A stretch of 33,755 nt of DNA from Thalassospira xianhensis MCCC 1A02616 (GCF_003326475.1 NZ_JPWA01000044.1:1-33755); one strand, 5' to 3'. Counted from the first letter of the stretch, positions 7,822 to 17,117 are shown. Notes: generated by a model not told the origin, from the sequence alone. Numbers and translations: made by a program.

Positions 7822-9147
7822 TCAACTGGTTTCTGTCAATCGAGATACAAAGTTGTTCACATCGGTCTTAAGCTGGCGGGAATGCTGTTTAAGAACCTGC
7901 GAAACCTTGTAAACTTCTTCTGCGACCGTTCCGGTGCGATGCGCGGTGCCGCTGACCGATTCCAGACTGGTGTTGACATTGCCGTTTGCCGACGAAACGG
8001 ATGTGATATTCGTGCTGATTTCCGTCGTTGCAGCGGCTTGCTGTTCGACCGCCGCCGAAATGGCGGTGATGGAATCAACAATTGAACTGATTTGGCCTGC
8101 AACCTCGCGGATTGCTGTAACTGCGGCCGATGTATTCTGCTGCACATTGTTGATCTGGGCGGTGATATCGCCGGTTGCCTTTGCCGTCTGGTTGGCAAGG
8201 TTTTTGACCTCGCTTGCGACCACGGCAAAGCCTTTGCCCGCGTCACCGGCGCGTGCCGCCTCGATGGTGGCGTTCAGCGCCAGAAGGTTGGTCTGATTTG
8301 CAATTTTATCGATCAGATCGACAACCGTTCCGATTTGCTCGGCGGAGACATTCAGCGATTCAATGACATCCGACGTCGCCTGCACGGAACTTTCAACTTC
8401 GTTTGATACGGTCGAGGCACGCGAAATCTGGCTTGAAATCTCGCGAATGGAACTGTCAAGTTCTTCGGCTGATCCTGCCACTGTCGATGCATTTGAAGCC
8501 GATATCTCGGCGGCGGATTTTGCATTTTCCACCTGTTCGGTGGTTTGCCCCATGCTGCTGATCAGGGTTTCCGAGGCGCTTGACATGTCTTCTGCCGAAC
8601 TTGCCAGTGCTTCGACGACCTTGGATACGGTTGCCTCGAACTCGCCCGACATTTTCGCCAGACGGTTGCTGTATGTTTTCTGGGTTTCCTCGTAATAGAC
8701 GGTGATTGCCATTTCCATATCGACAAGAATGGCGTTTGTTGAGGCCGTCACGATTTGGGAAACTGCTGAATCTTTGCGGAAATATGCATAAAGAATGTCG
8801 CAAAGCCGGGCGAGCAGAAAGTTGTATGCCGAAACATAGGATTCAGGTGTCAAGCCAATGATTTCATGGGCTTTCCCGATCCGGCGTACATCGTCGTAAT
8901 AGACCTGATCAAATGTACCGTCGAACAGCTTTGCCCAGTGTTTGCGCTGTGCATTTTTCAAGCGTTCGATATTTGATGGATCACCGATAATTTTTGCCAG
9001 ATCACCGCGGGCCATCACCTTGCGGTAAAATTCGTCCAGTATCGGGGCCAGATTTTTTTCGATTATTGGCCATGCCTTTTTCAGATGAGCCGCTTTCCTG
9101 TCATCAAAATCGATGAATTCAAGACGGCGTTTAAGTTCCTGATGCAT
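7822..9147 (-). CDS. Globin-coupled chemoreceptor (HemAT-like, soluble)
   Basis: A 441-residue cytoplasmic methyl-accepting chemotaxis protein without membrane segments. Residues of about 1-170 form a protoglobin sensor domain. His94 in [16 protein letters not shown] matches the proximal haem ligand of HemAT and other globin-coupled sensors. Residues of about 175-441 are a coiled-coil signalling domain with the conserved hairpin tip [17 protein letters not shown] and [15 protein letters not shown]. The expected role is oxygen (or CO/NO) sensing and signalling to CheA/CheW for aerotaxis. GAGGGAC precedes the ATG by about 7 nt. No che genes are nearby. Confidence 0.9.
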   Translation of the reverse strand: MHQELKRRLEFIDFDDRKAAHLKKAWPIIEKNLAPILDEFYRKVMARGDLAKIIGDPSNIERLKNAQRKHWAKLFDGTFDQVYYDDVRRIGKAHEIIGLTPESYVSAYNFLLARLCDILYAYFRKDSAVSQIVTASTNAILVDMEMAITVYYEETQKTYSNRLAKMSGEFEATVSKVVEALASSAEDMSSASETLISSMGQTTEQVENAKSAAEISASNASTVAGSAEELDSSIREISSQISRASTVSNEVESSVQATSDVIESLNVSAEQIGTVVDLIDKIANQTNLLALNATIEAARAGDAGKGFAVVASEVKNLANQTAKATGDITAQINNVQQNTSAAVTAIREVAGQISSIVDSITAISAAVEQQAAATTEISTNITSVSSANGNVNTSLESVSGTAHRTGTVAEEVYKVSQVLKQHSRQLKTDVNNFVSRLTETS

Positions 9148-9436
9148 TCTTGTCCCTCGTCGCTCGCTATCACTAATTTCCGGGGTGCGGGGCAGTACCT
9201 TAGGTTGGATATGAAGATTATAATGTTAACTATCCAAAAGGGTGGGGAAGGTTCGGTTTTGAAGTGAACTTTCAAAATATAACGTTTTCTGCCAATTGTT
9301 TGCAGCATTATCTAATAATATATGGCGCAACAAATGCAACTATCGCGGGCGTTTTGTGTGGCCAAGATCACGAATGTGTTTCTGGTACGTCGTCAGGCAG
9401 ATCAATTCTGTCCCTGATGAACGCAAAGGAAACATC

Positions 9437-9913
9437 ATGCCGATCAATGCCAACCAGTTGCGTCAATCCATTGTTCGACCTATTCTGCAAAATCTTGGTC
9501 TGTGGTCACAGGCCGCGGAAAATCTGATCATGGGAACCGCCGCCCAGGAAAGTGGCCTTGGCACCTATGTTGAACAGGTCGGCGGTGGTCCGGCCCGCGG
9601 GATTTTCCAGATGGAACCAGCAACACTGAATGATTGCTATGTCAATTTTCTGGATTACCGGGCCGATCTGAAGGCCAAGATTGATGCCTATCTGGCGCCG
9701 CAACCTGACAAGGCAACGCAGTTGGCAACCAACAATGCCTATGCTGCTGCCATGTGCCGGGTTCGTTATATGCGGGTCAGTGCCGCCTTGCCCGATGCAA
9801 ATGATATCCCCGGTCTGGCGGCCTATTGGAAGCAGTATTACAACACTGCCGGTGGCAAGGGGACGACGGACGAGTTTATTGCCAATTACAATCGTTACCT
9901 TGGCGGCAGCTAA
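9437..9913 (+). CDS. Small lysozyme-like / transglycosylase-fold protein
   Basis: A 158-residue protein. AAQESGLGTYVEQVGGGPARGIFQMEP (residues 35-61) fits the catalytic-glutamate motif of the lysozyme/SLT superfamily, with Glu38 as likely acid and GIFQ as the downstream block. The C-terminal YWKQYYNTAGGKGT stretch fits the substrate groove of such proteins. No signal peptide is visible. That is unusual for a housekeeping transglycosylase and more like phage or secretion-associated enzymes. The start at 9437 has AAAGGA 6-11 nt upstream. Its neighbours give no function, and the motif is visible but family assignment is tentative. Confidence 0.65.
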   Translation: MPINANQLRQSIVRPILQNLGLWSQAAENLIMGTAAQESGLGTYVEQVGGGPARGIFQMEPATLNDCYVNFLDYRADLKAKIDAYLAPQPDKATQLATNNAYAAAMCRVRYMRVSAALPDANDIPGLAAYWKQYYNTAGGKGTTDEFIANYNRYLGGS

Positions 9914-10011
9914 GCTGCCGTAACGTCGGCGAAAAAATCCGCATTGTTCTACGCAAAAATAGTGGCATATGCGCGATCTTTTCGCCAAAATCCCCCAACG
10001 CTTAGCGGTGA

Positions 10012-10030
10012 TTGCGCAAAAAATCACCAA
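10012..10030 (+). promoter_or_regulatory. TTGCGCAA-containing element upstream of first TRAP gene
   Basis: The 19-nt element TTGCGCAAAAAATCACCAA begins with an 8-bp palindrome and lies 24 nt before the ATG. A near-identical copy lies at a similar distance before the paralogous gene at 11403. It may be a shared operator or promoter part. Confidence 0.4.
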
Positions 10031-10054
10031 AGTAAAAGAGTTTAGGGGGTTACA

Positions 10055-11149
10055 ATGAAACGTCGTCAGTTCCTTAAAGGGGCCGGTATTGGTGCCGGTG
10101 CCGCGGTTGCGGCCAGTGTTGCCGCACCGGCCATCGTATCCGCACAGGAAAGCCTGAATTGGCGGATGGTCATGCCGTGGCCCAAAGGGACGCCGGGCCT
10201 TGGCACCAATGCCGAAAAATTTGCCGCCATGGTCAAGGAAATGTCCAATGGCCGTCTGAGCATTTCGGTTTTTGGTGCGGGCGAAATCGTCCCGCCGTTC
10301 GAATGCATGGATGCGGTCGAACAGGGCGTGGTCGAAATGGCGCACGGTACCCCTTATTACTGGCAGGGCAAGAACCCGGCGCTGAACTTCTTTTCGACCA
10401 TTCCGTTTGGTCTGACGGCATGGGAACTTTCCGCTTGGCTGCGCTTTGGTGGCGGGCAGGAGCTTTGGGAAGAAGCCTATGCCGAGTTTAATGTTGTGCC
10501 GTTCTATGCCGGTAACTCGGGCATGCAGGCAGGTGGCTGGTTCAACAAGGAAATTAATTCGGTTGAGGACCTTAAGGGCCTGAAAGCCCGTTATGCCGGT
10601 CTGGGTGGCGAAGCGATGCGCCGTTTGGGTGCAAACATCACCATGCTGCCGCCGGGCGAAATTCTGCCTGCCATGCAGTCCGGTGCGATTGATGCCGCCG
10701 AATGGGTCGGTCCGTGGAACGACCTTGCATTTGGCCTCTATCAGGTTGCCAAATTCTATTATACCCCGGCGTTCCATGAACCCGGACCGGGCCTTGAAAT
10801 CTTTATTTCCAAGGAAAAGTTTGATGCGCTTGGCACCGATCTGCAGGCGATCATCCGTTGTGCCGCGCAGGCGATTGCCGAGAACACGCTGGCCGACTTT
10901 ACCTACAATAACCTGCAATCCTATCAGCCGTTGATCGACAAAGGGGTTGAAGTGCGCCAGTTCTCGGACGATGTCATTCTGGCACTGGCCGAACAGTCGA
11001 ATGCCGCCGTCGAAGAGATTGCCGCCAAGAATGATCTGAGTGGCAGGATCGCTGAAAGCTATCTTGCGCTGGTCAAGAAGGCCGCCCGTTACGGCAAGGA
11101 ATTCGAGGCGACCGGTCTTTTGCAGCGTGCAAAGGTCTGGGGCTACTAA
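10055..11149 (+). CDS. TRAP transporter substrate-binding protein, TakP-like, copy 1
   Basis: A 364-residue periplasmic binding protein with a twin-arginine signal (MKRRQFLKGAG, Ala-rich core, cut near VSA-QE at about 31). The mature part has the blocks typical of TakP-type proteins, which bind 2-oxoacids and related carboxylates: MVMPWPKGTPGLG, GTPYYWQGKNPALNFFSTIPFG, and QAGGWFNKEI. LKARYAGLGGEAMRRLG holds the conserved carboxylate-binding Arg, and QSGAIDAAEWVGPWND follows. No DctQ or DctM membrane subunit is encoded beside it. It is followed by its own terminator and then by a close paralogue. The exact ligand cannot be read from sequence. Confidence 0.9.
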   Translation: MKRRQFLKGAGIGAGAAVAASVAAPAIVSAQESLNWRMVMPWPKGTPGLGTNAEKFAAMVKEMSNGRLSISVFGAGEIVPPFECMDAVEQGVVEMAHGTPYYWQGKNPALNFFSTIPFGLTAWELSAWLRFGGGQELWEEAYAEFNVVPFYAGNSGMQAGGWFNKEINSVEDLKGLKARYAGLGGEAMRRLGANITMLPPGEILPAMQSGAIDAAEWVGPWNDLAFGLYQVAKFYYTPAFHEPGPGLEIFISKEKFDALGTDLQAIIRCAAQAIAENTLADFTYNNLQSYQPLIDKGVEVRQFSDDVILALAEQSNAAVEEIAAKNDLSGRIAESYLALVKKAARYGKEFEATGLLQRAKVWGY

Positions 11150-11176
11150 GTTCGGATACGGAAATATAATCATCGG

Positions 11177-11209
11177 AAAACGGGGTTGCCTTCGGGCGGC
11201 CCCGTTTTT
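11177..11209 (+). terminator. Terminator after first TRAP gene
   Basis: AAAACGGGG..GCC pairs with GGC..CCCCGTTTT around a TTCG tetraloop, with a small internal mismatch, followed by a T-run. Confidence 0.85.
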
Positions 11210-11362
11210 GTTTGTCACACTTAGGGGTGAAAATTGACCGGCCTTATATACAAGCCATGCGTGTGGCGGGATGCTGCATCCCGCAAAGATGAATTGTTGG
11301 GGGCGGCAAAAACGCTAACTTCGAACGCTTGCAAAGTTACGAATGTAATATTCGAAGCTGTT

Positions 11363-11381
11363 TTGCGCAAAAAATTGCCAA
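11363..11381 (+). promoter_or_regulatory. TTGCGCAA-containing element upstream of second TRAP gene
   Basis: TTGCGCAAAAAATTGCCAA differs from the element at 10012-10030 at only two or three positions and lies 21 nt before the ATG. The surrounding upstream sequence is much less alike, so the element may be conserved for function. Confidence 0.4.
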
Positions 11382-11402
11382 TATGAATTGGGGAGCCCCA
11401 CA

Positions 11403-12497
11403 ATGAAACGTCGTCAGTTCCTGACGGGTGCCAGCATGGCCGCCGGTGCCTTTGCCGCCAGCAGTGTCGCACCTTCAATTGCCAAAGCCGATGAACAGAT
11501 CCACTGGCGCATGGTGATGCCCTGGCCGAAAGGTACGCCGGGCCTTGGTGCCAATGGCGAAAAATTCGCCGAGCGCGTGACCAAAATGTCAGGCGGCCGC
11601 CTTAAGATCACCGTTTACGGCGCAGGCGAACTTGTTCCGGCATTCGAATGCATGGATGCGGTCGAGCAGGGCGTTGCCGAGCTGGCACATGGCACCCCCT
11701 ATTACTGGGCGGGCAAGGATGCCGGTGTAAACTTCTTTTCGACGATCCCGTTCGGCCTGATGGGCTGGGAGCTTTCGGGCTGGCTGCGTTTTGGTGGCGG
11801 GCAGGAGCTTTGGGATGAGCTTTATGCCCAGTTCAACGTCAAACCGTTCGCTGCCGGGAATACCGGTTTGCAGGCTGGCGGCTGGTTCAACAAGGAAATC
11901 AACACCGTCGAGGACATCAAGGGCATCAAGATGCGCTATGCCGGGATCGGTGGTGAAGCCATGCGTCGCCTGGGTGCCAATGTGACGATGTTGCCCGCAG
12001 CCGAAATCCTGCCGGCCATGCAGTCCGGCGCGATTGATGCCGCCGAATGGGTTGGCCCGTGGAATGACTACGCGTTTGGTCTGACGCAGGTTGGCAAATA
12101 TTATTACACGCCGGCCTTTGCCGAGCCGGGCACGGGGATTGAAGTGTTTGTCAACAAAGACAAATTCGCGGAATTGCCCGAAGACCTTCAGGAAATCTTT
12201 GCCGTCGCCGCGCAGGCCAATCTTGAACAGACGCTGGCAGATTTCACCTTCCACAACATTCAGTCCTATCAGGCGGTGTTGGCCAAGGGGGCGGAAATCC
12301 GTCATTTCAGCGATGATGTGATTGGAGCCCTTGCGACCGAGGTCAAGGCAGCGGTCAAGGAAATCGCCGATCAGAACGAACTGAACGGCCGCATTCATGC
12401 GTCCTACATGGATTTCGTGAAAAAGGCTGCACCGTATGGCAAAGAGTTCGAAGCCACCGGCCTTTTGCAGCGTGCCAATGTCTGGGCCGATGCGTAA
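11403..12497 (+). CDS. TRAP transporter substrate-binding protein, TakP-like, copy 2
   Basis: A 364-residue Tat-exported binding protein (MKRRQFLTGASMAAG start, cleavage near AKA-DE), collinear with copy 1 over its whole length and clearly a tandem paralogue. The same binding blocks are present: MVMPWPKGTPGLG, GTPYYWAGKDAGVNFFSTIPFG, MRYAGIGGEAMRRLG with the ligand-binding Arg, and QSGAIDAAEWVGPWND. The start at 11403 is chosen because GGGGAG lies about 8 nt upstream and the Tat motif begins there. No membrane subunits are adjacent. Differences between the copies lie mostly in the signal peptide and the C-terminal third, so the two may differ in affinity, ligand or expression. Confidence 0.9.
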   Translation: MKRRQFLTGASMAAGAFAASSVAPSIAKADEQIHWRMVMPWPKGTPGLGANGEKFAERVTKMSGGRLKITVYGAGELVPAFECMDAVEQGVAELAHGTPYYWAGKDAGVNFFSTIPFGLMGWELSGWLRFGGGQELWDELYAQFNVKPFAAGNTGLQAGGWFNKEINTVEDIKGIKMRYAGIGGEAMRRLGANVTMLPAAEILPAMQSGAIDAAEWVGPWNDYAFGLTQVGKYYYTPAFAEPGTGIEVFVNKDKFAELPEDLQEIFAVAAQANLEQTLADFTFHNIQSYQAVLAKGAEIRHFSDDVIGALATEVKAAVKEIADQNELNGRIHASYMDFVKKAAPYGKEFEATGLLQRANVWADA

Positions 12498-12528
12498 CAG
12501 GCTTTCGGTCTGATCGTAGACGAAAAAC

Positions 12529-12558
12529 AAAAGCGGCATCTTTGGATGCCGCTTTTTT
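12529..12558 (+). terminator. Terminator after second TRAP gene
   Basis: AAAGCGGCATC pairs perfectly with GATGCCGCTTT around a TTTG loop, followed by T-rich sequence. Confidence 0.9.
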
Positions 12559-12597
12559 CATGCCAATGGAACCGGCTCACAGAACCGGGGCAGATGC

Positions 12598-12990
12598 CTA
12601 ATGCACGGTTGGCGAACCGGGGGGCAGGGGCAGGTCGAAGGTGAATTTGTCCTGACCTTCATATTCTTCAAGCGCGATCCGCTTGACCAGTTCCGAACCG
12701 AGCGCCAGCGAGGTTTCAATCGCCCATTTAAGCTGATTTACCGCCCCTTCGTTACCCGCGGCGAGGGCTTCGGGGAGGATGCGTTCCTGCAGGAATTTGG
12801 CAACCCCGGCAAAGGCACGGGCGGCACTTTCGCAATTGGCACGTTCAACAACAAAGCGTCCGGAATGTTCGATGGCGGTCGCGATGCCGGAAAGATGGCC
12901 CATCATGACCTTTATCTCGCGGTCGTCGCTTTCGGTTTTCTTTGCGACAAAGCGCAGAATTCCGGCGTAAAATCCATAATCGGAAGGCAT
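12598..12990 (-). CDS. Conserved-looking cytoplasmic protein of unknown function
   Basis: I do not recognise this 130-residue protein. It is soluble, has no signal peptide and is mostly helical by eye, with charged and Ala-rich segments such as AARAFAGVAKFLQERILPEALAAG. It ends in a short Pro-rich tail. AGGA precedes the ATG at 12990 by about 5 nt, and codon use matches the surrounding genes, so it is probably real. It is divergent from the large hybrid sensor kinase with 134 nt between the starts. No function is assigned. Confidence 0.7.
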   Translation of the reverse strand: MPSDYGFYAGILRFVAKKTESDDREIKVMMGHLSGIATAIEHSGRFVVERANCESAARAFAGVAKFLQERILPEALAAGNEGAVNQLKWAIETSLALGSELVKRIALEEYEGQDKFTFDLPLPPGSPTVH

Positions 12991-13124
12991 GTCGATCCTG
13001 ATCGTTCTTGGTCTTTGGTCGGGTTTGGATTTGCGTCGTTTTAGTCCATAAGCGCGCCGTGGTATAGTCTAAACGCCAACCGCCTGATCTGGCGGCATTA
13101 TCGATACGCGGAGCCATAAGCCGG

Positions 13125-16100
13125 ATGCTTCAGGGCGGACTTATTTTCATTGTTGCCATGGCCTATATCGGGCTTCTGTTTGCGATTGCGCATTATGGTG
13201 ACAAATATGCGGAAAAATGGCGGGCATCACGCCTGAAGCCCAGCATCTATGCGCTTTCGATGGCGGTCTATTGCACAAGCTGGACGTTTTTCGGGTCGGT
13301 CGGGACCGCATCCACACGCGGCTGGGCGTTCCTGCCGATCTATATCGGTCCGATCATCATGATGGTTGTCGGTTTTGGTGTGATGACCAAGATCGCCACC
13401 GTGTGTCGCGAACAGAACATCACCTCCATCGCCGATTTTCTGGGCTCGCGATATGGCAAAAGCCAGAGCCTGGCAGCACTTGTGGCGATCATTGCCGTGA
13501 TCGGGGTTCTGGCCTATATCGCGCTTCAGCTCAAAGCGGTTTCGCTGTCATTCGATGTTCTGATCGGCGAGGTCGGCGAACAGATCGTGCGCCACAGTGC
13601 CGCAGATTTTTCCAAGGATACGGCGTTTTACGTCACCATTCTGATGGCGGTTTTCGCGATCCTGTTCGGGGTGCGTTATATCCATGCGTCCGAACATCAT
13701 GACGGGCTGATCCTTGCGGTGGCGTTCGAAAGCCTGGTCAAGCTGGTGGCCCTCTTATTCGTCGGGCTGTTTGTGGTTTACGGCCTGTTTGACGGTTTTG
13801 GCGACATGCAAATTCGGGCCGCAGCCAATCCCGACATTACCGAAATGTTCAAGCCCGATGCCTGGCTGACATCGCATTTCTTCATTTCGACCCTGCTGGC
13901 GCTGTTTGCTATTTTCTGTCTGCCGCGCCAGTTCCATGTGACATTTGTTGAAAATGACGACAGCCGGAATTTGAAATCGGCGCGCTGGCTGTTTCCGGGT
14001 TATCTGATTGCGATCAATATTTTCGTCGTGCCGATTGCGATTGCCGGGATTCTGCTGTTTGGCGGTGATCCGGCGGTCAATCCCGATACGTTTGTTCTGA
14101 CCCTGCCGTTGCTTGGCGGGGAAAACTGGCTGGCGGTGTTTGCCTTTGTCGGGGGGCTTTCGGCCAGTACTGGCATGGTGATCGTATCCTGTGTCGCGGT
14201 GTCCACGATGGTCTGTAACGATCTGGTCATGCCGCTTTTGCTGCGGTCGCAGAAATTGCAGGGGAGGTTTGCCGGGGATGTCAGCCAGGTTCTGCTTAAA
14301 GTCCGCCGGGCCGCGATCATTGCCATCCTGTTTCTGGCCTATGGCTTTTACCGGTTCCTGTCGGAAAAATACGCGCTGGCCGATATCGGGCTTTTGTCCT
14401 TTGCCGCAGTGGCGCAATTCGGCCCGGCGGTTCTGGCGGCGATTTACCTTAAATCGATCAACCGCACCGGGGTTCGCATCGGTCTGATTTCCGGTTTTGT
14501 GCTGTGGACCTACACCCTGCTTCTGCCAAGCTTTATCCAAAGCGGTCTGTTGCCGATGTCGATCCTGACGGAAGGACCACTTGGCATTGGTATCCTGCGC
14601 CCGCAGGCGTTGCTGGGTGTGGGGATCGAGGATCATCTGACCCATGGGGTTGTCTGGTCGCTTGGGGTTAATTTCGTCCTGATGTTTGTCGGATCGGCGA
14701 TTGGTGTGCAGGGTGTCACCCAGCGCCGTCAGGCCCAGCTTTTTGTCGATATCTATCGCAAGGATACCAAGGCGCGCAATGACACATGGCCCGGTCGCGT
14801 GACCCTTGGCGATCTTGAAGACCTTGCCGCGCGCTTCCTTGGCAAACACTGGGCGCAACGTGCGTTTCGCACCTACCTCAAGCAGCGCGGGGATGACAGC
14901 AAACGATCCGACATTGCCGATTTTGATGCGGCGAATTTCACCGAACATCTGTTATCGGGCGCGGTCGGGGCGGCGTCATCGCGCGTGGTGATGGCGCTTC
15001 TGCTGCCCGATAAGGCCGTATCGCGACGTGATGCGATGGAGCTTCTGGATGAAGCGTCCGAGGCGATCAAATTCAATCGGGACCTTTTGCTCAATACGCT
15101 TGAAAACATTTCGCAAGGGGTCGGGGTGTTTGACCAGAATTTGCGTCTGGCGACCTGGAACCATCGCTTTATTGATCTGCTGGGCATCACCGCAAGCGAC
15201 ATTCAGGTCACGTTGCCATTATCGGAACTGGTGGATATCTGCCGCGATAATGGTGCGCGCGCGGTTGATATCGATATCCTTCTGGGTCGTAATGCCGCCC
15301 CTCAGATGCGCAGATTGCCCCATACCTACGAGCGCAAGCGGGCAGATGGCATGGTGCTTGAAATGCGGACCAACCCGATGCCCGATGGCGGGTTTGTCGC
15401 GACCATTGCCGACATCACGGCCCGTGTCCGGACCGAAGAGGCATTGCGAGAGAGCGAGCGCAACATTCGCATCTATACCGATAACATCCCGGTCATGATC
15501 GCCTATGCCGACAAAAATCAGCGGCTGCGTTTTACCAACCGACCGTATGAGCGGATGTTTGGCATCCGCCGGATCGAGGCGCATGGCATGGCGGTACGTG
15601 AAGCGGTGGGCGAGGAGCGTTATGTCCGGCTGGAGCCGATGATCCGCGCGGTACTGGAAGGCTATCGCCAGAGCTTCGAGATCGATTTCCCCGCCCCCAA
15701 AGAAGGCTGGGGCAGTGGCAATGGTGACGGTGACGTGCGCAGCGAACGCGAAGCCCGCTATGCCGAGGGGACATATATCCCGCACTTTGACGAAACCGGC
15801 GAAGTGCTTGGCTATTTCTGTATCTATCACGACATTACCGAACGCCGGAATGCCGAACGCGCGCTTAAGGACGCCAACGAGGGGCTGGAAGCGCGCGTGA
15901 CGGAACGTACCCACGCGCTTGAGGAACTAAACTCCGAGCTTTCGGTTGCCAAGGAACAGGCCGAAACCGCGAACGATACCAAGACCCGGTTCTTTGCCGC
16001 GGCCAGCCATGACCTTTTGCAGCCGTTAAATGCCGCGCGGCTGTTTACCGTGGCGCTGGGGGGCAAGGAGCTTCGCGACGATATCCATGATCTGGTTAAC

Positions 16101-17117
16101 AAGGTTGATCTGTCGCTGAAGGGGGTTGAGGAACTGCTCAACGAGCTTCTGGATATCTGCAAGCTTGATGCCGGGGCCATGCAGCCCACCATCCGTGATT
16201 TCCGGGTTTCGGATGTGCTTAATGCGCTCAAGACCGAATTCACCCCGGTTGCGGAAAAGGCCGGGCTTCGGTTTGCGGTTCATCCGCGCGATGTCTGGGT
16301 GAAAAGCGACAGCAGGCTTCTGCGCCGCATCCTGCAAAACTTCATCTCCAACGCGCTGCGCTATACCCGCCATGGCGGGGCGGTGGTCGGCTGCCGGATG
16401 CGCGGTGACAAGATCAGGATCGAGGTCTGGGATAGCGGGCCGGGTATCCCCGAGGACAAGCTTAAGATCATCTTCCGCGAATTCCATCGCCTTGAGGGGC
16501 CGGAAACCACCGATGTGAAGGGGCTTGGCCTTGGCCTTGCGATTGTCGATCGTCTTGGCCGGTCGCTTGATCATGCGGTTTCCGTGCGCTCCCGCCCGGG
16601 GCGGGGGACGGTTTTTTCGGTCGATGTGCCGATTGGCCAGATGGACGAAACCGCATTGCCCAAACCGCGCCGCCGCATGGCCGGCGAACTGGGCGGTTTG
16701 CGCGTCCTTTGCATCGATAACGAACCCGATATCCTTGATGGCATGCGCGCCATGCTGGAAAACTGGAATTGTGTGGTGGGGACTGCGCGGTCAGGGATTG
16801 ATGCTGAGAAGCTTCTGGTTCCGCAGAAAGTAATGGCGGACAAGGAGGGATTCGAACCTGTCTTTGCCCCCGATATCATCCTTGCCGACTATCACCTGAG
16901 TTCCGGCGAAACCGGGCTTGATGTCCTGATCAGGCTCCGGGACCAACACGGTTTTGATATTCCCGGCGTGTTGATTACGGCGGATCGCAGCACCGAGACG
17001 GCGGAGCTGATCAAGGCACAGCGATTCGCCTTGCTGAACAAACCGCTGCGCCCGGCGAAACTGCGTGCCCTTATGACGCGGGCATTGACCCGGCAAAGTT
17101 CGGATGCGGCGGAGTAA
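13125..17117 (+). CDS. Symporter-PAS-histidine kinase-receiver hybrid sensor (NahK/ErcS'/CbrA-like)
   Basis: A 1330-residue membrane sensor. Residues of about 1-530 are a multi-helix sodium/solute-symporter-like module. PAS regions follow at about 650-765 and 780-910, then a short coiled coil. The dimerisation domain carries the phospho-acceptor His962 in AAASHDLLQPLNAAR. The ATP-binding domain (about 1060-1190) has QNFISNALRYT, DSGPGIP and GLGLGLAIV. The C-terminal receiver (about 1205-1325) has phospho-acceptor Asp1255 in ILADYHL and Lys in LLNKPLRP. This architecture matches Pseudomonas NahK/PA1976, ErcS' and CbrA-type kinases, which govern carbon use, alcohol metabolism or biofilm. No response regulator is adjacent. 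The NarL-type regulator at 26.3-26.9 kb resembles the ErdR/AgmR partners of such kinases. Confidence 0.92.
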   Translation: MLQGGLIFIVAMAYIGLLFAIAHYGDKYAEKWRASRLKPSIYALSMAVYCTSWTFFGSVGTASTRGWAFLPIYIGPIIMMVVGFGVMTKIATVCREQNITSIADFLGSRYGKSQSLAALVAIIAVIGVLAYIALQLKAVSLSFDVLIGEVGEQIVRHSAADFSKDTAFYVTILMAVFAILFGVRYIHASEHHDGLILAVAFESLVKLVALLFVGLFVVYGLFDGFGDMQIRAAANPDITEMFKPDAWLTSHFFISTLLALFAIFCLPRQFHVTFVENDDSRNLKSARWLFPGYLIAINIFVVPIAIAGILLFGGDPAVNPDTFVLTLPLLGGENWLAVFAFVGGLSASTGMVIVSCVAVSTMVCNDLVMPLLLRSQKLQGRFAGDVSQVLLKVRRAAIIAILFLAYGFYRFLSEKYALADIGLLSFAAVAQFGPAVLAAIYLKSINRTGVRIGLISGFVLWTYTLLLPSFIQSGLLPMSILTEGPLGIGILRPQALLGVGIEDHLTHGVVWSLGVNFVLMFVGSAIGVQGVTQRRQAQLFVDIYRKDTKARNDTWPGRVTLGDLEDLAARFLGKHWAQRAFRTYLKQRGDDSKRSDIADFDAANFTEHLLSGAVGAASSRVVMALLLPDKAVSRRDAMELLDEASEAIKFNRDLLLNTLENISQGVGVFDQNLRLATWNHRFIDLLGITASDIQVTLPLSELVDICRDNGARAVDIDILLGRNAAPQMRRLPHTYERKRADGMVLEMRTNPMPDGGFVATIADITARVRTEEALRESERNIRIYTDNIPVMIAYADKNQRLRFTNRPYERMFGIRRIEAHGMAVREAVGEERYVRLEPMIRAVLEGYRQSFEIDFPAPKEGWGSGNGDGDVRSEREARYAEGTYIPHFDETGEVLGYFCIYHDITERRNAERALKDANEGLEARVTERTHALEELNSELSVAKEQAETANDTKTRFFAAASHDLLQPLNAARLFTVALGGKELRDDIHDLVNKVDLSLKGVEELLNELLDICKLDAGAMQPTIRDFRVSDVLNALKTEFTPVAEKAGLRFAVHPRDVWVKSDSRLLRRILQNFISNALRYTRHGGAVVGCRMRGDKIRIEVWDSGPGIPEDKLKIIFREFHRLEGPETTDVKGLGLGLAIVDRLGRSLDHAVSVRSRPGRGTVFSVDVPIGQMDETALPKPRRRMAGELGGLRVLCIDNEPDILDGMRAMLENWNCVVGTARSGIDAEKLLVPQKVMADKEGFEPVFAPDIILADYHLSSGETGLDVLIRLRDQHGFDIPGVLITADRSTETAELIKAQRFALLNKPLRPAKLRALMTRALTRQSSDAAE

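Noticed and set aside
9506..11218. 570-residue reading frame on - strand opposite the first TRAP gene
   Set aside because: It is an antisense shadow of a clearly recognisable TRAP binding protein, with no family pattern of its own.
11589..12539. 316-residue - strand frame opposite the second TRAP gene
   Set aside because: Antisense shadow of a well-supported gene, overlapping its terminator.
13755..14948. 397-residue - strand frame inside the hybrid kinase
   Set aside because: It lies wholly opposite the symporter module. Its composition (Gln, Arg, His, Lys rich) is typical of a shadow.
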